In this document: piece by piece, positions 1 through 8,590 of the stretch
Position numbering within the stretch: the stretch's first letter is position 1
Layout of the letters: the number at the start of each line of letters is the position of its first letter
Origin: Anastrepha obliqua
Taxonomy: Eukaryota; Arthropoda; Insecta; Diptera; Tephritidae
DNA length: 64,000 nt
Reading direction: 5' to 3'
Assembly (NCBI RefSeq): GCF_027943255.1
Contig: NC_072897.1
Span: forward strand, 36,926,044-36,990,043
Position numbers and translations under genes: made by a program
The notes under the pieces: model-generated
Database searches by the model: none
What the model saw: the letters and a program-made list of their open reading frames with translations, nothing else
What the model was told of the DNA's origin: nothing

Positions 1-320
1 GTACACTTCACAGTCATAAAGCTGATTGGCAGTATTTACAAACATTAATTGCTTCAACAATTAACCTGGAGTACCCATTTAATTATAATGAAGACATTAC
101 AATTGCGGTTGACCATTTCAATAGTTACAATTTCCAAAGACCAATCTTAGTTTAGACAGTTAGCGATCAAAATGGAAAATAATATGTAGGCCTTGAAAAA
201 GGTCATGCATTTGCTTGGCACCTATACCGAGTCTTTACACCACATGAAAAGTCAAAGACACCCTGGAACTCATTCAGCAATTGAAGACCGAAAATTATTC
301 CTAAATCATCAACTCTACGC
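1..320 (+). mobile_element. Jockey-like non-LTR retrotransposon fragment (endonuclease-RT linker)
   Basis: In the frame starting near base 6 the plus strand encodes a decayed peptide containing HKADWQYLQTLIASTI, followed after a stop by GHAFAWHLYRVFTPHEKS. This resembles the stretch between the endonuclease and reverse transcriptase domains of Jockey-clade ORF2 proteins, where the AFA-HL--VFTPH pattern leads into the RT fingers. It is interrupted at about 320 by an unrelated LOA-group tail and resumes at about 1146 with RT C-terminal sequence. The central RT is missing. It is a pseudogene fragment with several stops. The family call comes from remembered motif patterns, not from a search. Confidence 0.5.
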
Positions 321-1145
321 AGGATTGGATCGAGGGGAAAATCTGCACCGAAGGTTGCACCTCTGTCTTCACTGACGGTTCCAAGATGAAATCGGGAGTC
401 GGAGCAGGGTTTTCTTTGAATCCGCAAATTTATCTATCTCCTTTAAACTGCCGAATACTGCTAATTTTTTTCAAACAGAAGTCTATGCGATCCTGCAGGC
501 ATGCAAAATACTTAGGGAACGCGGGAGCGAGGGAGATATTAACATTTTCTCCAATTGTCAAGCCGCGATTAAGGCTCTAACGACGCTATAGTGCAGATCA
601 AAATTAGTAAAAGGAGGAGATCAAATGTCTTGAGTGTTCACTGATCTGGGTTCCAGGACATAGGAACATAAAGGGAAATGAAATTGCTGATGAGCTTGCT
701 AGGAAGGGGAACTGCACAAATTATTTCTCAGGAAAGTGCATTTCTTCATGTGCTATTTCGAAAACCCTTTGGCCCCAATACAATATAGGAAGGACTCAGA
801 AAGTTCATTGGACTCCTCGCCATTCAATTTCCAAACTCGTAGCTGTGTTTATTGGACGTTCGCCACTCACGCGAAAAAGCTAGGGCTACCATTGAACCCC
901 CATCGCAGAAGCTGTGGGCACCTTTCAGAGAAAGAGACCGTTGAGCATTTTCTCTGTAAATGTCCGGGTTTGGGAGCTAGACGACTAAGGTCACTGGGCG
1001 CTACTTCCTTCAACAGCCCGGGGCAGTGCGCCAACCTAAATCCAATCTATTTCCTCCATTATATCAACAGCTCTGGCTAGCTGTGGATATCTTCTTTTGG
1101 AGGTCTCATAATGGTATCAAAACGTCGCTTTAGTGCTACTTGAGG
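321..1145 (+). mobile_element. 5'-truncated LOA-group non-LTR element: RNase H and 3' zinc-finger tail
   Basis: The sequence starts inside an RNase H domain (TDGSKMKSGVGAGF, frame broken) and runs through a PGHRNIKGNEIADELARKG-like motif to a Cys/His zinc-knuckle tail (RSCGHLSEKETVEHFLCKCPG) and the closing peptide HYINSSG with a stop at 1078-1080. The same closing peptide, and the last bases TTTAGTGCTACTTGA, recur at the 3' end of the minus-strand element at 12290-16430, so both copies belong to one family. RNase H here would degrade the RNA strand during reverse transcription. This copy has frameshifts and stops in RNase H. It interrupts a Jockey-like element, as expected of a 5'-truncated retrotransposition event, although no target-site duplication is evident. 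Confidence 0.75.
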
Positions 1146-1830
1146 AGTGCCAGACCGGAACCTCAACCATTTCACCTACCTACTTACCATCAACTCTACA
1201 AAAACAACCGGCACCATCGAACAAGTACACAAACTCGTAAATAGAATTCATAACGCTATAGACTCCCACCCTAAAGTGGCTTCCCTCAGACTCAAGAAAG
1301 GACTTGATAAAATAGCTCAATGGCTGAAAATTACCTTTACACTCAAAAGAAACACTTGCCCACCCGTTAAACGCAATAATGTAATCATTCCCCAAATAAT
1401 GTTACAAAATGTTAAATGCACCTAGACAGCATGAAAAACACATATTTTCACTAAACGCAAAGCACTTAGAATTAAACTCCGAAACCTATATTGGTTACTT
1501 AATTGAAACTCTCATGTTTTTTTCAAAAGCAAGCTCTTTCCCTACTCTGTTATCTTAAAACTAATGTGGACTTATGGCATACAACTCTGGCGCACTGCAA
1601 CTAGCTCTAACATCAGAATACTAAAAAGATTCCAGTCAAAAACCCCAATAATGATTACAAACACAACATTTACATCGCAAATGTTGAAGAAATAAAAAAG
1701 GTTGCCACATCTCACAATAAAAGAGTTAAATCACAAACAAACCCTTTAATCACAGAAATAATCCTCAATCCCATATCCCATTTAACAGACTGAGAGGAAG
1801 CCAACAATGGGCTTATTATGCTAATAACCA
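1146..1830 (+). mobile_element. Jockey-like RT C-terminal fragment
   Basis: A reading frame from about 1315 carries ITFTLKRNTCPPVKRNN, and a second from about 1486 carries LYWLLN-stop and then MWTYGIQLWRTATSSNIRIL and RFQSKT. This is the typical palm-thumb end of Jockey-clade reverse transcriptases (ITFT-----PV--NN, then WTYGIQLWG-AS-SNI-ILQRFQSK-LR). Stops interrupt it and the catalytic part is absent. It continues the Jockey-like fragment at 1-320 on the same strand. The rest of 1700-1985 is AT-rich with no further recognised coding. Confidence 0.7.
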
Positions 1831-2022
1831 AAAATTCTAGGAAAGGTTGCACCACTGGTTGCTTTCCATACATGTCTAATAAAATGTCTTGGTTTTAAGT
1901 ACAAATATTTCTGAAGGTTAGAAAACATATTGCAATGAATTAATGGATTAAAACAAAAACCCAAACAAAAAATATGAGCAATAGGCCAACAGGAACATTA
2001 GGATGTGTTTGTCCCAATTTTC

Positions 2023-2400
2023 CTAGCACTTTCCAACTACCTTTCGGAAGCGCGCCTCCAGAGTGCGGTTGCATCGTTCGACCATTCCACTTGATTCCGG
2101 GTACAAGGGTGTTGTACGTGTTTTCTTAATCCCCATCAAGCAACATATCTCTTTAAATACTGCGGGCTTGTAGTTTCTTCCTTGGTCTGAATGCAATTCA
2201 ATGGGTGAACCGCTCAAATGGTGAACTCGCGTTTTATTGTTTTCACAAATTCTCACCTTGTCACCTTTCACTGTTAAATGGATACTCTGCACTCGATTTC
2301 GAATCAAGTCAGTAACTGACTTTCTGTAATTTACCTAGTAAAATAGCTGCTTAATATTTACCAGCATTTTATTGATACCCAGATGACCTCCACATGGTCC
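2023..2400 (-). pseudogene. Gypsy-group integrase fragment
   Basis: The minus-strand frame carries an integrase catalytic-core segment. It includes HSDQGRNYKP, containing the second catalytic Asp in its usual HSDQG context, then TTPLYPESSGMVERCNRTLE, which holds the third acidic residue (the E of MVER), a hallmark of gypsy/retroviral integrases. Just upstream, in another frame, GHLGINKMLVNIKQLFYW matches the H2C2 zinc-binding domain. Integrase joins the cDNA to host DNA. Here the first catalytic Asp region and the C-terminus are missing, so the fragment cannot encode an active enzyme. Confidence 0.75.
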
Positions 2401-3124
2401 ATTGCGGAATTCCTCTAACTCTTGTTACACGATTGCGTTTGTGGTCGACAGTGAATTACTGGGTAGTCTGATAAAGGTAGCTGTAAAACACAAACTAACT
2501 GATGCAGCACGTTCAAATTTTGACAGGAGTCAACTGACAGATGCCTTTTGACAGGAGCAGTATTTCTTTTTCAGTAAAGAGGTGAGAAATACAAAAAGTC
2601 ACGGATTTATTGACCCGCCCTCGTAGTTCTCGTATGGGGACGCAGTAATTCATTTCCGACTTTCCGAGGTCTGTGGTAGAGTATGCGAACACTTTTTCTT
2701 GATGATCTGTGACAGAACTCAACTATTCCGTACGCGTTAGCGTCTGTATTCAAAACGAACATTTCGCCCCGCAAGCCAATACGCTAACATAGGCGCAGTA
2801 CAAAGAAGCTCTTTCAGTTGCTTCCTCTTGTTCTTTTTGCAGAGACTCTGGGCAACATTTGCGAATCCTGAAACAAAATGAGGGCAATACGTTTACAGTC
2901 TTGGGGAACTGCACATTTCTTGCACGTGGCCACTGTTTTATTGCCTCTCTTTTCCAGTGGAGTCCTTATGAAAACAGAAAACTGCCACAACCCATCTCCG
3001 ATGCTAAGACTGTTTTCTCACAATCACAACCCTCAATTTCCACCTGACAGTAACCACTTTTTAAATCAAACATGGAGAACCTTTTCGCACTAAATAAAGA
3101 GTCGAGAGTGTCATCTCTTCGTGG

Positions 3125-3373
3125 TTATGGGTAGCTGTCATTTTTCGTGGCTTCATTAAGCTTTCTATAATCTACACAAACCAGCACAGCCGGGCTTATT
3201 AATAGCTCAATTACTCCACTTTGCTGCATATCTTGGATTATCTGATTTGCTTCCTCGCCTTTGCTAATAGAACTCGGCGTGGGTCTTAGTGAATTGGCTT
3301 TGCATCTCCTGTGTCTATTCGAAGCTTCACGATGCCAACGTTCCCTCCATCGAGGTTGTCTGTTCAACTTCAA
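3125..3373 (-). pseudogene. Gypsy-group reverse transcriptase N-terminal fragment
   Basis: The minus-strand peptide contains EANQIIQDMQQSGVIELLIS followed by VLVCVDYRKLNEATKNDSYP. This is the standard start of gypsy RT (E----I--ML--GVI--S-SP----V...R-CVDYRKLN--T--D-YPLP). A short deletion removes the K-G--R segment before CVDYR, and the frame ends just after YP, before the palm that would hold the F/YxDD box. It lies in the same decayed element as the integrase fragment downstream on this strand. Confidence 0.75.
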
Positions 3374-3466
3374 CCCGATGGACTTTGTGCACTGGCTTGC
3401 TGAAGAGAGCCGCTGTTACATGTGTCAGTGCAAAAGACATTGTTTCAGCAAACGTCTCCTTCGTTA

Positions 3467-3960
3467 TTATGTTGGCCGTTTCATGTCTGGATCTCGAATA
3501 ACTCTTATGAATACTTGGCACTTCCTCTTTTTCGAGAACTCTGCAGATTCCTTTGCATACGCCAAAAGCGCTAAATGATCAATCTCAGTCGCGTATTCCT
3601 GCAAGGTCTCATTTGTCCTCTGGCAGCGATTTGTCAGCTCCTTTTGGAGCATTTACTGACTGTGGTCACTCCCGTATCGTCTCTCTATTGCTGCTATCAG
3701 GCTCTCATAGTTAACTCTATCGGCTCCTGGAAGTGTCTACAGTACTTCCGTGGGTAACCATTACATGAGACAACCTGTGCCGTAACTTTTATATGGAGTA
3801 CTCCAGTGACTTGTTGTTGCATTGTTTCAAACTCGAAGGGTAGAGCTTCTACTTTTGGGCCGCTTGTTGAAATATTCGAACGTTTCAATTGCAGTTCACA
3901 GAGGCGAGTCTTCACTGCATCTACCTCAGTCTCAATCTTTTCCAGTATTGGGTGGGCCAT
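3467..3960 (-). pseudogene. Gypsy-group Gag-like fragments
   Basis: Two overlapping minus-strand frames (3652-3467 and 3960-3697) encode peptides resembling LTR-retrotransposon capsid. LTNRCQRTNETLQEYATEID followed by LALLAYA matches the R-q---E-l-eya--l--L---AYp pattern of the Gag C-terminal domain. The upstream frame has MAHPILEKIETEVDAVK, a heptad-rich start. The apparent first codons (Met-Ala-His-Pro) lie in the terminal inverted repeat of the neighbouring mariner-like element, so that methionine is probably not the original Gag start. No zinc knuckle was recognised. Confidence 0.5.
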
Positions 3961-4791
3961 GTAAAATTTGCTTTTTGAATCCCCTATATAAAAAAACTAA
4001 TCAATATTTTTTCAAACTTTTTTTTATTTTGAAGACTGAACATTGTCATTTATGAATAAAAAATAATATTGTTCAAATGACTGCCACCACTGGCTTTACA
4101 GTAGGCCATTCGATTAACCCAATTTTAAGCACATTTTCGATTGTTTGGGCTCTAATTTCATAAATGGCAACTTCGATTTCGTGTTTTAAAGCATCAATCG
4201 TCTCTGAATGGTTCGCATAGCATTTGTCCTTCACAGCTCCCCACAAAATATAGTCCAACGGGCTTAAATCACAGCTCCGAGGCGGCCAATTCGAGTGTAA
4301 CTTTGGCAGTGTGAAAAGTTGCACCATCCTGTTGAAACCAAATGTCGTCCATGTCATCCTCTTCAATTTTTGGAAACAACTCGTTGAGCATGTCACGGTA
4401 ACGCTCGCCATTTACTGTAACCGCGACTCCTCTCTCATTTTCGAAAAAAAATGGCCCGAAGATGCCGCCAGACCAAAAACCGCACCAAACAGTGACTCGT
4501 TGTGGATGCATTTGCTTCTCTACAATAACGTGTGGATTTTCTGAGCCCCAAATTCGACAATTTTGCTTATTGACGTAGCCACCGATGTGAAAATCAGAAA
4601 ATAAGAAGAAGACTCACCACTTTGGAAATAGCTTTTCACTATTTCCCAATTTTGTTCAAGCGTATAGTGTCCCATTTCGCAAATGTCAAACCTTTAGGAA
4701 AATTACGAACACATCTGACATGTAATTTGTGTTACCATTCTCAAAAAAATAGGTGGTTCAAAAAGCAAACGCTATATGGCCTACCCTGTAT
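3947..4791 (-). mobile_element. Mariner-like DNA transposon relic with TIRs, internally deleted
   Basis: Imperfect terminal inverted repeats bound the element. The left end (3947-3993) contains GGGTGGGCCAT and TTTGCTTTTTGAA. The right end (about 4750-4791) reads, inverted, GGGTAGGCCAT and TTTGCTTTTTGAACCACC. TA dinucleotides lie outside both ends (3945-3946 and about 4790), as expected for TA target duplication. The minus-strand interior encodes transposase pieces. At about 845 bp it is shorter than a full copy because the helix-turn-helix region is deleted. It lies directly against the decayed gypsy element and probably inserted into it. Confidence 0.8.
4073..4700 (-). pseudogene. Mariner-like DDE transposase pseudogene
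   Basis: The minus strand reads, in order: an N-terminal scrap containing HYTLEQNWEIVKSYFQ; then after a deletion FSD-FHIGGYVNKQNCRIWG, which keeps the FSD of the first catalytic block; then VTVWCGFWSGGIFGPFFFEN; DDIWFQQDGATFHTAKVT, with the second catalytic Asp in WFQQDGA; and WPPRSCDLSPLDYILWGAVK, the third catalytic block. The closing peptide is VLKIGLIEWPTVKP. Several frameshifts separate the blocks. The N-terminal DNA-binding helices are largely missing, so the copy is dead. The second relic at 30.45-31.13 kb belongs to the same transposase group. Confidence 0.8.
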
Positions 4792-5104
4792 GACATTCTA
4801 ATTTGGATATATAGGCATCCTGTTTTCGCAGCTGCGCATTTATCTGCGATGACAACTTCGCTGACATTTGTGAAATTCGCGATGAGATTTGTGACGACAT
4901 TTGCGACCTCTGAATGAAATTTGCGACGACATTTGAGATATTGCAGCCATAATCACAATTATTTCTCTGAGTTCGGTCGCTGGATTGCTAAATATAAGTC
5001 ACAACTAATTTATTTATTTTTTTTTTTTGTTAATTGACTCCATTATTTTTTAACAGAAGCCATTAACATTTGAAAACTTATTTTAGAATAATATTAGTAA
5101 TATT
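4792..5104. other. Intergenic stretch with degenerate ATTTGNGACGACA-like repeats
   Basis: No coding similarity was seen. Between 4840 and 4945 short degenerate direct repeats alternate around the words GACATTTG, GATTTGTGACGACA and AATTTGCGACGACA, followed by AT-rich sequence up to the start of the next transposon. The repeats look like a small decayed tandem array of about 20-28 bp units. Nothing shows a function. Confidence 0.45.
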
Positions 5105-7275
5105 ATTTCAAAAAGTGTCCACTTATTTCATTTTAATGCAAAAAATAAAAAATAAAAACATACAGAGAATTCACGCTGCTTAAATGATGCAGTTAGAAGT
5201 ATCGCTACCCCTGGCGCAAATTTCAACTTTGTAGTCCCTATCAGATAAATAGCTGGATAATATACGCTGTATCAATTGAAAAATACAATAACAAAAGTAT
5301 GCTGAGAATTTACGCCGCAGTTTAAACGATACAACATAAAAAGGAAGAAGTATTTATTGAAGTGAAACTTCTTACGCGTCGATGGACGAGCGAGAATGGA
5401 GAATAAAATTTCGAGGCCATGCAACGTTTTGGGTATTTTCGTTCCGCGTCGAAGAAAAGGAGAGAGAGAGCTATCCCTTATATATTTTTTATGATGAGTT
5501 TTTGTTGTACAGTGCAATAGTTGAAACTGTTCGGCGCCGCCGCGACTATTTCAGACTGTTCAGCACTATGGCAACTAAAATGATGGCCGCTACGGCTGCG
5601 CCTATTAATGCATTTTGCTCTTGTAGTCGCTAGGCATCGAATTTCAGCTTTGGACGACACACGCATTTAGAGGAATAAAGTAGTTGCCCTGTGTGTGCGG
5701 TTATATGTACGTGCATATGTGTATATTAATAATCATTGTTTTGCTCGAAGTTCAAAATAAAAATATATACGTACCATACGTAGGCATACAAATATGTACA
5801 TGCATATGCAATAGATAATTGTTTTAGCATTTGTTAGGCAGGAATTTGATCACTAGGATATTTACTCCCTACTAATTGCATGAAATATGATAAGGCGATG
5901 CTCGTGAGGTAGGTCATGGTTGCTTCAGTGCATACATATGCATGCAGCACTATATTTAATAAAGATGCAATTAACTTAGTTGTGCCATATATGCAAATTC
6001 TTTTCTTTGAAGTTTTCTTTTACTTATTTTAAATTTCAAAGTCTTATACCATCTGTAGTAAAATATAAATTGAAAAAAATTTAGTTCATGGTTGCTGCAG
6101 TGCGTTTGCACATACTATGAACACTCTCTGTCATTCTCTCTCGGGTCTGTCCCTCTTTCTTTGTCTGCCTTGAAAGTCTCACTTTTGTTATGTGTACTAC
6201 TTTTAACATTTTAAGGTATTTAGTAATTTGTTGGTTATCCTTTATTAGCAATTATGGCTTGAAGTCTATGTGGCATGAAGTCAACCAACTTTTTTTGTAT
6301 TCTGGACTAATTTGGTTCCACTTTTCAAGTAATCGCTTTGTTAATATCAGATTTGTTATGGATGTCATATTTTCTTACATTTGTCTTCAAAACCGACCAC
6401 AAATTTTCGATGACGTTCAAATCCGTTTATTGGGCAGGAGTTTCAACAACGTTAACCATGTTTGTATTATTTGTGACTTGTGCTTAGGGTCGTTATCTTG
6501 ATAAAAGCGAAAGTCATCTCCAGTTTGTATTTTTTTAGCGCTTTGCACAAAATTTTCTTGCATAAATTTTAAATAAATATATTATATTTGTTCGTTGCTT
6601 CTTCGATAAAGGTCAAATTTGCGAATCCATTGCATTTCCAAACAATAAAATTATCACGGTCGGGTTTAAAAGAAGCTCGCAAATTTTGGGGTTTCAGCTC
6701 CGTATTGGCCTCGCGCCATACTTTTATATGGTCCAAATAGGTATATTTTTAGTTCGTCTTCAAAAGTACGATGGTCCCACGCAGACTGCAATTTGTCAAT
6801 TTTATTCGTTGCACTTACGAATGGTTTATAACAGGCTATTCTACTATTTAAATTTGCTTCCTTCAGTATTTTTGGAACAGTTTCTGAATGACAAGGCTTA
6901 TCTAAATCCTTGTTGGCGATTTAAGGTAACTTTAAAACGCTTGCAGCTCGATTTTTCTTAAATTGGCGCACTAACCACTAATAATCTTTCTCTGTGAAAT
7001 TTTTATTTGGAGCCTATCAGCCCTTATTTACCACATCATTTTCATGCATTAAGCGTTCAATTGAAATATTAAAAAAAGCGTACATAAAATATAATTTTGT
7101 TTGATGTCTTACTCACTTTACGAACTCTCGCATACTAAAAAAACATTTTCGTTTGTTGAAACTTGCGCCGGAAATAGCGATACTTTTAACTGCATCATTT
7201 AAGCTGCGTGAGTTCTCTGGTTGTTTTTGTCTTTTTTGCAATACAATGTATTTTATGTTTTGTATTTTATGCTGT
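5105..7275 (-). mobile_element. Tc-like DNA transposon relic with long terminal inverted repeats
   Basis: Sequence at about 5140-5235 (CACGCTGCTTAAATGATGCAG, AGTATCGCTA, GGCGCAA) recurs inverted at about 7150-7245 with roughly 85-90 percent identity over about 90 bp. A third related copy (GAGAATTTACGCCGCAG) lies at about 5303-5322, suggesting repeated subterminal motifs. Minus-strand transposase pieces lie inside. The outermost ends near 5105 and 7275 are approximate because similarity fades there. Total length of about 2.17 kb fits a Tc1/Tc3-type element. Confidence 0.7.
6190..7060 (-). pseudogene. Tc1-like transposase pseudogene (D,D34E type)
   Basis: The minus strand near 6540-6480 reads GDDFRFYQDNDPKHKSQIIQ, the second catalytic Asp block of Tc1-type transposases (QDNDPKH). 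It is followed by PNKRI and a degraded N-E-LWG-like block around 6400. Upstream, around 6780-6610, fragments matching a first block (DHRTFEDELKIYLFGPYKS) and a FVIVWGC-like region are readable with stops. The first acidic block and the frame are heavily degraded. The catalytic chemistry would be cut-and-paste DDE transposition into TA. The gene is non-functional. Plus-strand open frames here are mirror images and were dropped. Confidence 0.7.
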
Positions 7276-7329
7276 TTTTAAGTTAAAAAATAATCTTAAT
7301 AAATAAGATAATCTTAAAAAAAATGTAAT

Positions 7330-7974
7330 TGCACATTCCTCGCCAAAAGCGGGCGGTGGAATCCAAAAACAACAACAACAACTGTACCAAAAAGCAACAT
7401 AAAAAAAACCAAATCTCTCAAATCCACTCCTTGGCAACAAAATATGCAGCAAATGCAACAAAAGCACAACAACAGCCACAACAACAACAAAATGGACAGG
7501 AAAAGAAACAGATGTCGAACCCTGAAGTTCTTTCAACTACCTGGGGCACCCAGTGTTTCAGTCATCCCTGACTCCATCCCGAATTTGCAAATCGCTCCAA
7601 ATAACTCAAAGGTAAATGTTCTGCAGCAGATTCAGCTGCTACAACAACAGCTGCTTTATCAAGAGGACGACGCCTCCCCACAACCTTCGGCCTGTAAATA
7701 TGTCCTAGGTAACAATTGGCAAACTGTAGAATCGAAAAAGAGACAACCCGCGAGTCCAGGTAAGCCCAAAGCCACTCAAAAACAAGCTAAATTGGATGAA
7801 TATTGGCTGAATAGCTCTGAGCTCACCCAGAATGGATTTTTTTCTCTAGAAACTCAAGCAGAGGAAAACCCTAAGCCCGTGAAAAAACTCCAAAAACCCC
7901 CACCAATATTTATTCAAAAAGTCAACAACATTACCCCACCAATGAAGCTCCTAAAGGAAGTTGCCCTCGCATGA
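7330..7974 (+). pseudogene. Jockey-like ORF1 (Gag-like) N-terminal fragment
   Basis: An open frame from ATG 7444 to TGA 7974 (176 residues) begins with a Gln/Asn-rich stretch (MQQMQQKHNN) encoded by CAA repeats, has a Q-rich segment LQQIQLLQQQLLYQ at about residues 57-70, and ends KKLQKPPPIFIQKVNNITPP. The KPPPIF-----I-P---LL-E-A block is characteristic of the middle of Jockey-clade ORF1 proteins, upstream of their nucleic-acid-binding zinc knuckles. The zinc knuckles and all of ORF2 are missing, so the element is cut soon after the PPPIF motif. The CAA-rich leader at 7360-7490 is probably the element's 5' end. Alternative: a host low-complexity protein, less likely because of the PPPIF block. 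Confidence 0.65.
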
Positions 7975-7984
7975 TTTTATTTAA

Positions 7985-8590
7985 AACTAGCAAACCCGGC
8001 CCCCTTCGCTGGGCACACTAAAATAGAATAGATATGGTTTAGAACAGAAAATATATGGTTTTCATATTATTTATTTCTTTATTCTTTATTCAAGCGCTTT
8101 GGCATAAACAATATTTTTTGTTTTTCTATTTGTTTTTGAGTAAATATAAAATATAAATTGAAAATCAGGAAAAAAGAAGATTGTTTTTAAATTTCAAATC
8201 AACGCATATGAATAAACAATCGTCTTTTTTCCTGAACATCCATGAATTTTTCGTTTCAATTTATATGTTTTATTAAGCATTGGAGCTTTTTTAACCATTA
8301 TCCATTTATATTTAAAAAAAAAAAACGAAAAAAATTGTTTTTTCCACGAACACATAATTTCATTCGGATTTCACATTAAATTCTCAAATTTCGTAAGAAA
8401 TTATTCACTGTTCCAAAATCCACTCCAAAAAAATTCACAAACAATTTTTACATGTTGCACTTACGTTTTTTCCTTATGGCATCCAAATCAGAAAGAAATA
8501 TTGACACATTGTAACTAACACTGTCAATTTGACAGTTCAGTTCCGCCCCAAGCGTTAAAAAAGTAAGCGACATTATGGCTGGCTCAAAAG
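7985..8590. other. AT-rich segment starting with a GGCCCCCTTCGCTGGGC motif; contains a hairpin
   Basis: At 7990-8017 a short GC-rich word (CCCGGCCCCCTTCGCTGGGC) sits in AT-rich DNA and could form a short GCCC/GGGC stem. It may mark one end of a repeat that includes the satellite downstream. The rest is AT-rich without coding similarity. Poly-A runs occur near 8318-8335. See the separate inverted-repeat entry at 8165-8235. Confidence 0.4.
8165..8235. repeat. Inverted repeat, 22-bp arms with 27-bp loop
   Basis: The arm TCAGGAAAAAAGAAGATTGT (continuing TT) at 8165-8186 and its complement at 8214-8235 match at 21 of 22 positions. Outer flanks (ATAAATTGAAAA at 8153-8164 and TTTCAATTTAT near 8254) also pair, with one arm carrying an 18-20 base insertion. 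It could fold as a hairpin or be the core of a small MITE. No transposase is linked. Confidence 0.7.

Larger units (their letters stand above)
1985..3946 (-). mobile_element. Decayed gypsy-group LTR retrotransposon (gag to integrase order)
   Basis: Read on the minus strand, the blocks appear in gypsy order: Gag-like (3946 to 3467), RT beginning (3373 to 3125), RNase H-like (about 2722 to 2600), H2C2 zinc motif (about 2400 to 2300) and integrase core (2307 to 2023). RT is supported by VDYRKLNEATKNDSYP and integrase by HSDQGRNYKPAVFKEICCLMG and KTRTTPLYPESSGMVER. Large parts of RT and protease are deleted. No long terminal repeats were found, and the 5' edge is abutted by the mariner-like TIR at 3947. 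It is clearly defective. Confidence 0.75.

Noticed and set aside
5382..5633. Open frame of 83 residues on the plus strand
   Set aside because: It lies within the Tc-like element, has no recognisable motif, and composition does not differ from its surroundings.
6190..6961. Two plus-strand open frames rich in Phe/Leu/Ile
   Set aside because: They are mirror images of the minus-strand Tc1-like transposase blocks (QDNDPKH region).
7444..7974. Host Gln-rich transcription factor or prion-like protein
   Set aside because: The KPPPIF block and position in a transposon field fit a Jockey ORF1. The Q-rich part is CAA microsatellite in a leader.
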